Positions 27,120-34,775 of a stretch of 64,000 nt of DNA are shown here, in pieces. Below the pieces are notes generated by a model that was not told the origin of the DNA, made no database searches, and saw nothing but the letters and a program-made list of their open reading frames with translations. This DNA is from Mycetohabitans sp. B8 (GTDB taxonomy: Bacteria > Pseudomonadota > Gammaproteobacteria > Burkholderiales > Burkholderiaceae), in the NCBI RefSeq assembly GCF_021991875.1, contig NZ_JAHLKR010000024.1:1-64000 (forward strand), written 5' to 3'. Each line of letters starts with the position of its first letter. Within the stretch, counting starts at the first letter, position 1. Position numbers and translations under genes: made by a program.

Positions 27120-29087
27120 TCACGACGCAGGCAAGATCACGCCCAAGCGTGCCTTCAGCGACTGCGGTCGGCCCTCGAACAGCACGCCATAGTAGGTTGC
27201 GTTCGACAGCACGTTCTTCACATAGTCCCGCGTCTCCGAAAATGGGATGGTTTCCGCGAAGATCGCGCCTTCCACTGGCCGGTTGAGACGCTTTTGCCAC
27301 TGGCGCGGCCGGCCAGGCCCGGCGTTGTAGCCAGCCGTCGCAAGCACGGCCGAGCCGTCGAACTGATTGTAGATCATCGACAGATAGTTTGTGCCGAGCA
27401 GGATGTTCGTGTCGATGTCGTTCATCTGCACACGCGACAGCCTGCCCAGGCCGATTTTCTTGGCGACCATCTGCGCAGTGGCCGGCATCAACTGCATCAA
27501 GCCGTTCGCGCCAACGCCGGAGCGTGCGTTGATGATGAAGCGCGATTCCTGCCGTATCAACCCATATGCCCATTCGACGTCCAGCCCGGTTTGCCGCGCA
27601 TCGCGCTCGACCGTCTGGCGAAATGGCGACAAGTAGCGCAGCGTGAAGTCGTGCTGCGATTGCGTGCGATCCGCGGTGTTCACCGCGCGGTCGTACAGTT
27701 GGTTGCGGCGCGCATACGCGGCGGCGGCGAGCAATTGCCGGTCGCTCATCGAGCGCAGCGGCCAATTCCATTCGCGATTGCCGTCCAGGCGCAGGTTCAG
27801 CGCATAAAAGCGCTGCGCGAGCGCGAAGCCGGGCACCTTGCTCATCGCATCGACTTGCGCATCGGTAACCTCGGTGCGCGCCGGAACCGTCGTCTTGCGG
27901 CCGAGTTCCTCCGCGGCCAATTGGCCATAGAAGTGGAACTGCGAGGCGATCGATTCGTATTGCTGCGCGGCAGCCTCCTTGTCGCCGGCCTGCGCCAGCG
28001 CACGAGCATGCCAGTAGACCCACGCGGGCTGCGCGCGCAACGTCGGCGGCATCTGCTCGATGCTCCAACGCACCATGGTCCAGTCGCCGGCTATCAATGC
28101 ACTGCGCACCCGCCATTCGTAAGACGGCGGGCTCAACAGCGCGCCGGCCGTCAGACGGTACCAGTGCGCAGCCGCCGGCATCTGCTTGATGGCGCCCTGG
28201 TATGCGATCGTTCCCCAGCCAAGCGCACGCTCCTGAGGCGTGAGCGCATCGCTAACCGACGCGAATGTCGTCGCGGCCAACGCCGGGTCATTGCGCGCCA
28301 TCGCCGTGATCGCGACCAGCGCCAATTGGTGTGCCGGCGTATTCGGCGCAATCCCGCGCGCCAAATACAGCGGCGCAGAAGACGTGGCCTGCTCGTACAG
28401 CCCCGACTCGGGCCGGTCGCTGCCGAGCGCGTCGACAAGCTTGGACGCCAGGCTCGAGTAGCCTTGCTCGAGCGCCAGCCGGATCTGCGTCCATACGTCA
28501 TCGGCGCTAAACTGGCCGCGCTGCGCCAGATCGGTGATCAGGTCGATGCAGCCGTCGCCATACCATTTGGGCTCGACGAGCAGCGCACGCGCCGCGTCGG
28601 CGACATCCTGGCGCCGCGCTGCCTTGGACTCGAGCGCGTAGCATTTGACCTGCGTATCGTCGTCAAGCACGAACCGTGCATATTGTGCGTCGAAATTGCG
28701 CCAATCATGGCGCGCGCCGAGCACCGTGAGGTAATCGTTGCGCATCCGGTCCGCAATTGCCTGGCCCTCGTAGCGCGACAGGAAGTCGAGCACCGGTGCG
28801 TCATTCGCATCAACACGCGCGTGCCCCTGATCATCAAACAACGTGGGCTTGATTTGGAAGTACGCCAGATACGATGCAGCGGGATAATCGGGAATGAGTG
28901 CCGCCAGCCGCGCAGCGCCGGCCGCGTCGTTCCTGCGTGCCGCCTCGCGAAGCTGCACAAATATCTGGTCCGGATCGGACGGCACGGCGCCAGGCAGCAG
29001 CCGTACCGCACAAGCGCTGCCACACACGACAAAAAGCGCCGCCTTCAACGCGCCCGCGACCGCGCGATATACTCGGTGAACACGCAC
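27120..29087 (-). CDS. slt: Soluble lytic murein transglycosylase
   Basis: 655 residues from a GTG. The N-terminal hydrophobic segment (KAALFVVCGSACAVRLLPG) is a likely signal. A long alpha-helical superhelix (about residues 60-480) precedes the SLT catalytic domain with GLIRQESRFIINARSGVGA (catalytic Glu), GLMQLMPATAQ and LATAGYNAGPGR. It cleaves peptidoglycan in the periplasm, releasing 1,6-anhydromuropeptides. Divergent from the 5-formyl-THF cyclo-ligase gene with 38 bp between starts. Confidence 0.92.
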   Translation of the reverse strand: MRVHRVYRAVAGALKAALFVVCGSACAVRLLPGAVPSDPDQIFVQLREAARRNDAAGAARLAALIPDYPAASYLAYFQIKPTLFDDQGHARVDANDAPVLDFLSRYEGQAIADRMRNDYLTVLGARHDWRNFDAQYARFVLDDDTQVKCYALESKAARRQDVADAARALLVEPKWYGDGCIDLITDLAQRGQFSADDVWTQIRLALEQGYSSLASKLVDALGSDRPESGLYEQATSSAPLYLARGIAPNTPAHQLALVAITAMARNDPALAATTFASVSDALTPQERALGWGTIAYQGAIKQMPAAAHWYRLTAGALLSPPSYEWRVRSALIAGDWTMVRWSIEQMPPTLRAQPAWVYWHARALAQAGDKEAAAQQYESIASQFHFYGQLAAEELGRKTTVPARTEVTDAQVDAMSKVPGFALAQRFYALNLRLDGNREWNWPLRSMSDRQLLAAAAYARRNQLYDRAVNTADRTQSQHDFTLRYLSPFRQTVERDARQTGLDVEWAYGLIRQESRFIINARSGVGANGLMQLMPATAQMVAKKIGLGRLSRVQMNDIDTNILLGTNYLSMIYNQFDGSAVLATAGYNAGPGRPRQWQKRLNRPVEGAIFAETIPFSETRDYVKNVLSNATYYGVLFEGRPQSLKARLGVILPAS

Positions 29088-29125
29088 GGGTATCTTTTTT
29101 TCACATTTAAACAAGGACTCTGCCA

Positions 29126-29749
29126 GTGGTCGAAAGCATAGCACGCGAGCCGGGGCCGCCAAGCAAAGAAAACGCAACGCAATCATCGCTGAAGACGACA
29201 TTGCGTGCCAGGCTGCTGGCCGAGCGCGAGCGCTTCGCCGGTACGCCGCAGCGCACGCAGGCCGACGTCGAATTAGCGGCGCGCCTAGCTGATGTACTGC
29301 GGCGGTATTCGCCGCGTTGCGTGGGCCTGTTTTGGCCGGTAGCCGCGGAGTTCGACGCGCGGCGCGTGGTGGCGCACTGGCTGAGCGGCGACGCCGCGCG
29401 GCGCGCGGCATTACCGGTTATTGTCGCGCCGCACGCGCCGATGGCCTATCACGCGTGGACACCCGGCTCGCCGATGAAGGAAGGGCGCTATCGGATTCCC
29501 GTGCCGGCGCACGAAGACAGCGTCGTGCCAGATTTGCTGCTCGCGCCATGTGTCGGCTTCGATGCATCACGGTACCGACTCGGCTACGGCGGCGGCTATT
29601 TCGACCGGACACTGGCCACCTGGCCGGCGCACGTGGACCCGCCGGTCACAGTGGGGATCGCATATGAATGCTCGCGGGTGAACTGGCTGCCACACGAGAC
29701 GCACGATTTGCCGCTGGACATCATCGTCACGGACGCGATCTGCTATTGA
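29126..29749 (+). CDS. 5-formyltetrahydrofolate cyclo-ligase
   Basis: 207 residues from a GTG with AAGGA eight bases upstream. The family motif LGYGGGYFDRTL is present, along with MKEGRYRIPVP and DLLLAPCVGFDASRYR. It converts 5-formyl-THF to 5,10-methenyl-THF using ATP, returning a folate storage form to one-carbon metabolism. In many proteobacteria the gene follows 6S RNA; no 6S RNA is seen here, and the divergent neighbour is slt. Confidence 0.93.
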   Translation: MVESIAREPGPPSKENATQSSLKTTLRARLLAERERFAGTPQRTQADVELAARLADVLRRYSPRCVGLFWPVAAEFDARRVVAHWLSGDAARRAALPVIVAPHAPMAYHAWTPGSPMKEGRYRIPVPAHEDSVVPDLLLAPCVGFDASRYRLGYGGGYFDRTLATWPAHVDPPVTVGIAYECSRVNWLPHETHDLPLDIIVTDAICY

Positions 29750-29765
29750 TCACCGCCCAGCACGC

Positions 29766-30278
29766 TTAGAGCGACGTCGCGGCGCGCGCGGCCGTATCAT
29801 AGAGGCCTGACGCGGTGCGCAGCAACTGCGCGGCGTCGCCGATCTGCCCATTGTCCAGGCCAGCCTCGGCCAGCGTCACCATCAAGCAACTCTCGCGTAC
29901 CTCGCGATACTTCAGGCAAAGCTCGCGACCCGCCTCGGTCGCCGAAAAAAACACCTCCTTACCAAATTTCTCGCTGGTCACGTAGCCGCGCGCGACCAGT
30001 TTTCTTAGCGCGTACGTCGCCACGTGCGTGTCCTCGATGTTCAGCACAAAGCAGATATCCGCTAGTTTCTTCTTGCGCTCGCGATGGGTCACATGATGCA
30101 GCAGTGACACCTCGATTGCTGTCATGTCCTTGGCACCCGCCGCGGACATACAGCGCACCATCCAGCGATCGAACGCGTGGCTAGCCAAGATCAATCCATA
30201 CTCGAACTCAGACAGCTCCGCACTGGTTTCAGACATGAGATGTTCTGACGAGACAATCTTCGTTGGCGTTCGGATCAT
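29766..30278 (-). CDS. MarR-like winged-helix transcriptional regulator
   Basis: 170 residues. The winged helix-turn-helix region (HVTHRERKKKLADICFVLN, then VATYALRKLVARGYVTSEKF) lies in the middle and C-terminal helices follow. It is divergent from pxpB across a 186-bp AT-rich region, so it may control the 5-oxoproline genes; that is inferred from position. No ligand-binding residues are recognised. Confidence 0.82.
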   Translation of the reverse strand: MIRTPTKIVSSEHLMSETSAELSEFEYGLILASHAFDRWMVRCMSAAGAKDMTAIEVSLLHHVTHRERKKKLADICFVLNIEDTHVATYALRKLVARGYVTSEKFGKEVFFSATEAGRELCLKYREVRESCLMVTLAEAGLDNGQIGDAAQLLRTASGLYDTAARAATSL

Positions 30279-30464
30279 GCCAGCTGACCGTGGTTCGTTG
30301 CAGGGCCTTCAGTATAACGGCGGACAAGCACTCGGCGATGTCTCGTGGAAACACTTATTGATAAATCCTCTATATTTTATTGACAATACGATATAAAAGT
30401 ATGCCTGAGGCACGCGCGGATCCGCGTCCCCTTCACTAGAACGCATGGCTATGGAGGCAAATCG

Positions 30465-31121
30465 ATGATGACTGCACCAAGAATTTTTCCGCTGGGCGAT
30501 CAGGCACTAGTATGCGAATTGCCGCCGCCGGCCACGCTCGCATACCAGAAACGCGTGTGGCATGTAGCCCGGATGGCACGCGACTGGCCGCATGTACTGG
30601 ACGTGGTACCTGGCATGAACAACGTCACCCTGGTGTTTGACCCGCTCCATGCCGATCCGGACGGGTTAGCGATACAGCTGCGCGGCGCTTGGGCGCGGGC
30701 CCCAGCCGAGGAGACAGCATGCCGCGTCGTCGAAATCCCGGTGCGCTACGGCGGCGAGGCGGGACCGGACCTGGAAAGCGTGGCACAGCACACCGGCTAC
30801 TCGCCCCGCGAAGTGGTCGAGCGACACGCCGCCGGTGAATACGTTGTGTTCTTTCTCGGTTTCCAGCCCGGGTTCGCCTATATGGGCGGACTCGACGCAA
30901 GCCTGGCTACGCCGCGGCGGCACGAGCCGCGATTCGCGGTGCCAGCCGGATCAGTGGGTATCGGCGGCGAGCAGACCGGCATCTACCCGGCGACGTCGCC
31001 AGGCGGCTGGCAATTGATCGGGCGCTCGGACATGGTGCTATTCGATCCGGCCAGGACCCCGAGCACGGCACTGCTACCCGGCGATAAAGTCCGCTTCATC
31101 ATCGCGGAGGTGCTGGCATGA
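30465..31121 (+). CDS. pxpB: 5-oxoprolinase subunit PxpB
   Basis: 218 residues. KipI-family fold with FPLGDQALVCELP, VPGMNNVTLVFDP, FLGFQPGFAYMGGLD and GIYPATSPGGWQLIG. It forms the ATP-dependent 5-oxoprolinase with PxpC and PxpA, opening 5-oxoproline to glutamate. GGAGG lies before the ATG. First gene of the operon; its stop overlaps the start of a 22-codon frame that leads into pxpC. Confidence 0.93.
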   Translation: MMTAPRIFPLGDQALVCELPPPATLAYQKRVWHVARMARDWPHVLDVVPGMNNVTLVFDPLHADPDGLAIQLRGAWARAPAEETACRVVEIPVRYGGEAGPDLESVAQHTGYSPREVVERHAAGEYVVFFLGFQPGFAYMGGLDASLATPRRHEPRFAVPAGSVGIGGEQTGIYPATSPGGWQLIGRSDMVLFDPARTPSTALLPGDKVRFIIAEVLA

Positions 31122-31186
31122 ACAACGCACAGGTGTGCGCCGCGGCGCTGCAGGCGCACAATGACTCGACAAGGAGACACGCATGA
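31118..31186 (+). CDS. 22-codon overlapping frame between pxpB and pxpC
   Basis: ATG overlaps the pxpB stop (ATGA), and its own TGA overlaps the pxpC ATG (ATGA). It would encode NNAQVCAAALQAHNDSTRRH plus one residue. It could couple translation across the gap or be a leftover of sequence between the genes. No known family. Confidence 0.25.
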   Translation: MNNAQVCAAALQAHNDSTRRHA

Positions 31187-32211
31187 TCGAGGTCATCCGC
31201 GCGGGAACGCTGACGACCGTCCAGGATTTGGGCCGCACCGGCCATCGCCAGTATGGCGTTTGCACTGCCGGTGCGCTCGACACCGTGGCGCTGCAGGTGG
31301 CCAACCGGCTAGTGGGCAACGTCCCCGGGGCGGCAGGGCTCGAATTGACCCTGGGGCCAGTGGTGCTGCGGTTCCCGCGTGCCACCCGCATCGCGCTGAC
31401 CGGTGCCGACTTTCACGCCATGCTCGATGACCAGCCTGTCTACGCATGGCGCAGCCTGCCGGTGCAAGCAGGACAAACCTTGACGCTGCGCGCGCCGTCG
31501 ATCGGCATGCGCGGCTACTTGACGATTGCCGGTGGCATCGATGTGATGCCGATGCTCGGCTCGCGCTCGACGGATCTGGGCTCGCATTTCGGCGGTCTCG
31601 CAGGACGGGCATTGAAGGACGGCGATCGCTTGCCGGTCGCGCCACTGCCCGCGAGCGCGCGCAATCCCGCGTTTAGCCCGAAAGCGCCAGCGTTTGGGGT
31701 CAAGCCACCCTCGTGGTGCGCATTGGAGCATCTTGAGCAGGGCGCAGGTCACCGGCTCGGCGCCATCGCGGCGCGCGTGCGAGTCATACCCGGCCCCGAA
31801 TATGCAAGCTTTTCGACGCAGGCCCACGCCGCGTTCTGGAACGAGGACTGGGCGATCACGCCGAACAGCAACCGGATGGGCTTCCGGCTAGCCGGCCCGG
31901 TGCTGGAGCGGCAAAGCCCGATCGATCTGCTATCGCACGGCGTGCTACCGGGCACCATCCAGGTGCCACCGAATGGGCAGCCGATCGTGCTCATGAGCGA
32001 CGCCCAGACTACCGGCGGCTACCCGCGGTTCGGCAGCGTGATCGCCGCGGACCTGTGGCTGCTCGCGCAGGCCCGGTTGAACCAACGGGTTCACTTCATC
32101 CAATGTTCGTTGGAACAGGCGCGTAACGCGCTGGTGGAACTCAACAAATATCTGCGCCATATCGAGTTGGCCATTGCACTACAGCAGGAGCGCTGTAAAG
32201 CTGCGGCATGA
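31183..32211 (+). CDS. pxpC: 5-oxoprolinase subunit PxpC (biotin-dependent carboxyltransferase-like)
   Basis: 342 residues. KipA-family motifs: [58 protein letters not shown] and [16 protein letters not shown]. It partners PxpB in the oxoprolinase complex. AAGGAG lies before the ATG. Full length, 16 bp before the pxpA start. Confidence 0.93.
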   Translation: MIEVIRAGTLTTVQDLGRTGHRQYGVCTAGALDTVALQVANRLVGNVPGAAGLELTLGPVVLRFPRATRIALTGADFHAMLDDQPVYAWRSLPVQAGQTLTLRAPSIGMRGYLTIAGGIDVMPMLGSRSTDLGSHFGGLAGRALKDGDRLPVAPLPASARNPAFSPKAPAFGVKPPSWCALEHLEQGAGHRLGAIAARVRVIPGPEYASFSTQAHAAFWNEDWAITPNSNRMGFRLAGPVLERQSPIDLLSHGVLPGTIQVPPNGQPIVLMSDAQTTGGYPRFGSVIAADLWLLAQARLNQRVHFIQCSLEQARNALVELNKYLRHIELAIALQQERCKAAA

Positions 32212-32227
32212 ATTGAAGGCAGGAGAC

Positions 32228-33004
32228 ATGGAAGTCGATCTGAACGCCGATCTTGGCGAAGGGTGTGGCAACGATAAAGCGCTGCTCGAACTGGTGAGCT
32301 CGGCGAATATCGCGTGCGGCTGGCATGCGGGCGGCCCCAGCATCATGCGGCAAAGTGTTCGCTGGGCCATCGACCAAGGCGTGGCGATCGGCGCGCACCC
32401 CAGCTTCAACGATCCGGACAATTTCGGACGTGCCGAAATGGAACTACCGCCTTCCGATGTCTATTCCGGTATGTTGTACCAACTCGGCGCCCTTGCCGCG
32501 ATCGTGCATGCCGAAGGCGGCAGGGTGGCTCACGTCAAGCCTCATGGCGCCCTGTACAACATGGCCGCGCGCGATATCACGCTGGCCAATGCGATCGTTG
32601 CTGCGGTGCGCGACTTCGACCCGTCGTTGGCCGTGTTCGGCCTGGCGAATAGCCGCCTGATCGAAGCAACCCGGCGCGCCGGGCTGCTTGCGATCGAAGA
32701 AGTGTTTGCTGATCGCGGCTACCTGTCCGATGGCTCGCTAGTGCCACGCAAGCTGCCCGGCGCGCTGCTCGAAGACGAAGACACGGTGTTGGAGCGCACG
32801 CTGGCGATGATCCGGGACAAGCGCGTGAGGTCCGTGGACGGGCAGTGGGTGATGCTGAATACCCAGACGATCTGCTTGCACGGAGACGGGCCGCACGCAC
32901 TCGAATTTGCCCGCCGCATCCGCGCGCGGCTGGCAACTGAAGGCATCCGGGTTCACGCAGCCCGCCACGTCGCGATGGTGGCGGGCTGCGCACCCGATGC
33001 TTGA
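32228..33004 (+). CDS. pxpA: 5-oxoprolinase subunit PxpA (LamB/YcsF family)
   Basis: 258 residues starting [16 protein letters not shown] with GGAGAC upstream. Other family motifs are [27 protein letters not shown] and [12 protein letters not shown]. It supplies the hydrolytic half of the ATP-dependent oxoprolinase. A hairpin with five T follows 9 bp after the stop and may reduce read-through into DUF969. Confidence 0.94.
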   Translation: MEVDLNADLGEGCGNDKALLELVSSANIACGWHAGGPSIMRQSVRWAIDQGVAIGAHPSFNDPDNFGRAEMELPPSDVYSGMLYQLGALAAIVHAEGGRVAHVKPHGALYNMAARDITLANAIVAAVRDFDPSLAVFGLANSRLIEATRRAGLLAIEEVFADRGYLSDGSLVPRKLPGALLEDEDTVLERTLAMIRDKRVRSVDGQWVMLNTQTICLHGDGPHALEFARRIRARLATEGIRVHAARHVAMVAGCAPDA

Positions 33005-33012
33005 CAACACAG

Positions 33013-33036
33013 CCCGGTCCATGAAGCCGGGTTTTT
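33013..33036 (+). terminator. Short hairpin with T-run between pxpA and DUF969
   Basis: CCCGG pairs with CCGGG around a 9-nt loop and is followed by TTTTT. It is a weak terminator or attenuator within the otherwise co-directional gene set. Confidence 0.55.
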
Positions 33037-33078
33037 CATGCTTGTTCACCACCGCTGGACTTGCCATTTGGAGATCTT

Positions 33079-33819
33079 ATGCAAACCACCATCAATCTTT
33101 GGCCACTGCTCGGAGTGGCCGTCATCATTGCCGGCTTCGTGCTGCGCTTCAATCCGATGCTCGTGGTCGCGGCCGCCGCGATCGTGACAGCCACCGCCGC
33201 TCACTATTCGCCGACCCAGATCCTCGCGCAAATCGGTATCGGCTTTGTTAAAACGCGTAACCTTCCACTGATTATCCTGCTGCCACTCGCGGTCATCGGC
33301 TTGCTGGAGCGTCACGGGCTGCGCGAGCGGGCTCACCAGTGGATCGCCGGCATCAAATCCGCCACCGCGGGACGCCTACTGATCGTCTATCTGTTCGTGC
33401 GGGAAGTCACCGCCGCGGTGGGACTGACCGGCCTGGGTGGTCATCCGCAGATGGTCCGTCCTTTGATCGCGCCGATGGCCGAAGGCGCCGCGCAAACGCG
33501 CTATGGCGCGCTTGCCGATGCGGTGCGATATAAGCTGCGGGCATTTTCCGCGGCCACCGACAACGTCGGATTGTTCTTCGGCGAAGACGTGTTCGTGGCA
33601 TTCGGCGCGATCGTGCTGATGACCACCTTCCTGCATGAGGCGGGCATCGACGTAGTGCCGTTGCATGTCGCGCTGTGGGGTATCCCGACCGCGATCTGCG
33701 CCTTTCTGATCCATGGCACACGGCTGTACCTGCTTGATCGGTCGCTGGATCGAGAGCTGCTGACCCAGCCGCGCGGCGCCGGCGCTCACCCCAACCCAAC
33801 AAGCGGAGAACAAGCGTAA
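33079..33819 (+). CDS. DUF969 membrane protein (putative 5-oxoproline permease component)
   Basis: 246 residues, mostly hydrophobic, with about six membrane segments and the motif TGLGGHPQMVRPLIAPMAEG. DUF969 and DUF979 proteins almost always occur as a pair next to pxp or pcp genes, suggesting a two-part permease for pyroglutamate or related compounds; that function is inferred. GGAGA lies before the ATG at 33079. Its stop overlaps the DUF979 start (TAATG). Confidence 0.88.
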   Translation: MQTTINLWPLLGVAVIIAGFVLRFNPMLVVAAAAIVTATAAHYSPTQILAQIGIGFVKTRNLPLIILLPLAVIGLLERHGLRERAHQWIAGIKSATAGRLLIVYLFVREVTAAVGLTGLGGHPQMVRPLIAPMAEGAAQTRYGALADAVRYKLRAFSAATDNVGLFFGEDVFVAFGAIVLMTTFLHEAGIDVVPLHVALWGIPTAICAFLIHGTRLYLLDRSLDRELLTQPRGAGAHPNPTSGEQA

Positions 33820-34775
33820 TGCTGTCGATCAACTACCTTTACTGGCTGGTGGGCATCCTGCTGGCAATCGTCGCGGGCATGATCGTCACCGACACCACGC
33901 ATCCGAAGCGCTGGCTGGCCGGCACATTTTGGGCCTTGGCAGCCATCATCTTCCTAATCGGCGAGCGCCTGCCGGCTGAACTGGTCGGTGCCTTTGTCAT
34001 CGCGATGGCACTCATCGCCGGATTCGGCGGCGTGGCCGGCGGCAAGGCAAAAATGCTCTCGGCGGAGTTGCGCACGGCGAGCGCGAAACGACTCGGCAAC
34101 AAGCTGTTCCTTCCGGCGCTGACGATCCCGGCCATCACCGTCGTGCTCACGCTGGCCGCGCCGCACCTGAATGTCGGCGGCACGCCGTTGCTGGACCCGA
34201 AGAACGTCACGCTCGTGGCATTCGGCATCGGCTGCCTCGTCGCCGTGACGTTTGCGTGCCTGCTCACGCGCGACACGCTTGCGCAGTCGACCCGGGAAAC
34301 ACGGCGTCTGGTCGATGCGCTGTCGTGGGCGGTGCTGCTGCCGCAGATGTTGGGCATGCTGGGGCTGGTGTTTTCGGATGCGGGCGTGGGCAAGGCAGTG
34401 GCTCACTTGACCACGGGCTACATCAACATGGACCTGCGAGTAATCGCGGTCGCGGTGTACTGCATCGGCATGGCGCTCTTTACGGTCATCATGGGCAACG
34501 GCTTTGCCGCGTTCCCGGTCATGACCGGCGGCGTCGGCGTGCCGGTGCTGGTCGGGGTGTTCCACGCCGACCCGGCCGTGATGGCCGCGATCGGCATGTT
34601 CTCCGGCTATTGCGGCACGCTGCTTACGCCGATGGCCGCGAACTTTAACATCGTGCCGGCAGCGCTGCTGGAGTTGCCCGACAAGAATGCGGTGATCAAG
34701 GCGCAAGTGCCGACCGCACTGGCGATCCTCGTGGCCAATATCGTGCTGATGAACATGCTGGCGTTTCGCGCGTAG
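33819..34775 (+). CDS. DUF979 membrane protein (putative 5-oxoproline permease component)
   Basis: 318 residues with about nine hydrophobic segments; VIMGNGFAAFPVMTGGVGVP and MFSGYCGTLLTPMAANFN are the conserved loops. It is translationally coupled to DUF969. The last 80 bp are overlapped antisense by the large gene at 34696-37611, and the expected next gene, pcp, is pushed 3 kb away by that gene. Confidence 0.88.
   Translation: MLSINYLYWLVGILLAIVAGMIVTDTTHPKRWLAGTFWALAAIIFLIGERLPAELVGAFVIAMALIAGFGGVAGGKAKMLSAELRTASAKRLGNKLFLPALTIPAITVVLTLAAPHLNVGGTPLLDPKNVTLVAFGIGCLVAVTFACLLTRDTLAQSTRETRRLVDALSWAVLLPQMLGMLGLVFSDAGVGKAVAHLTTGYINMDLRVIAVAVYCIGMALFTVIMGNGFAAFPVMTGGVGVPVLVGVFHADPAVMAAIGMFSGYCGTLLTPMAANFNIVPAALLELPDKNAVIKAQVPTALAILVANIVLMNMLAFRA

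Noticed and set aside
27093-29141. Open frame of 682 codons antisense to slt
   Set aside because: It mirrors the GC-rich third positions of slt, is Arg/His-rich without domains, and the minus-strand gene has complete catalytic motifs.
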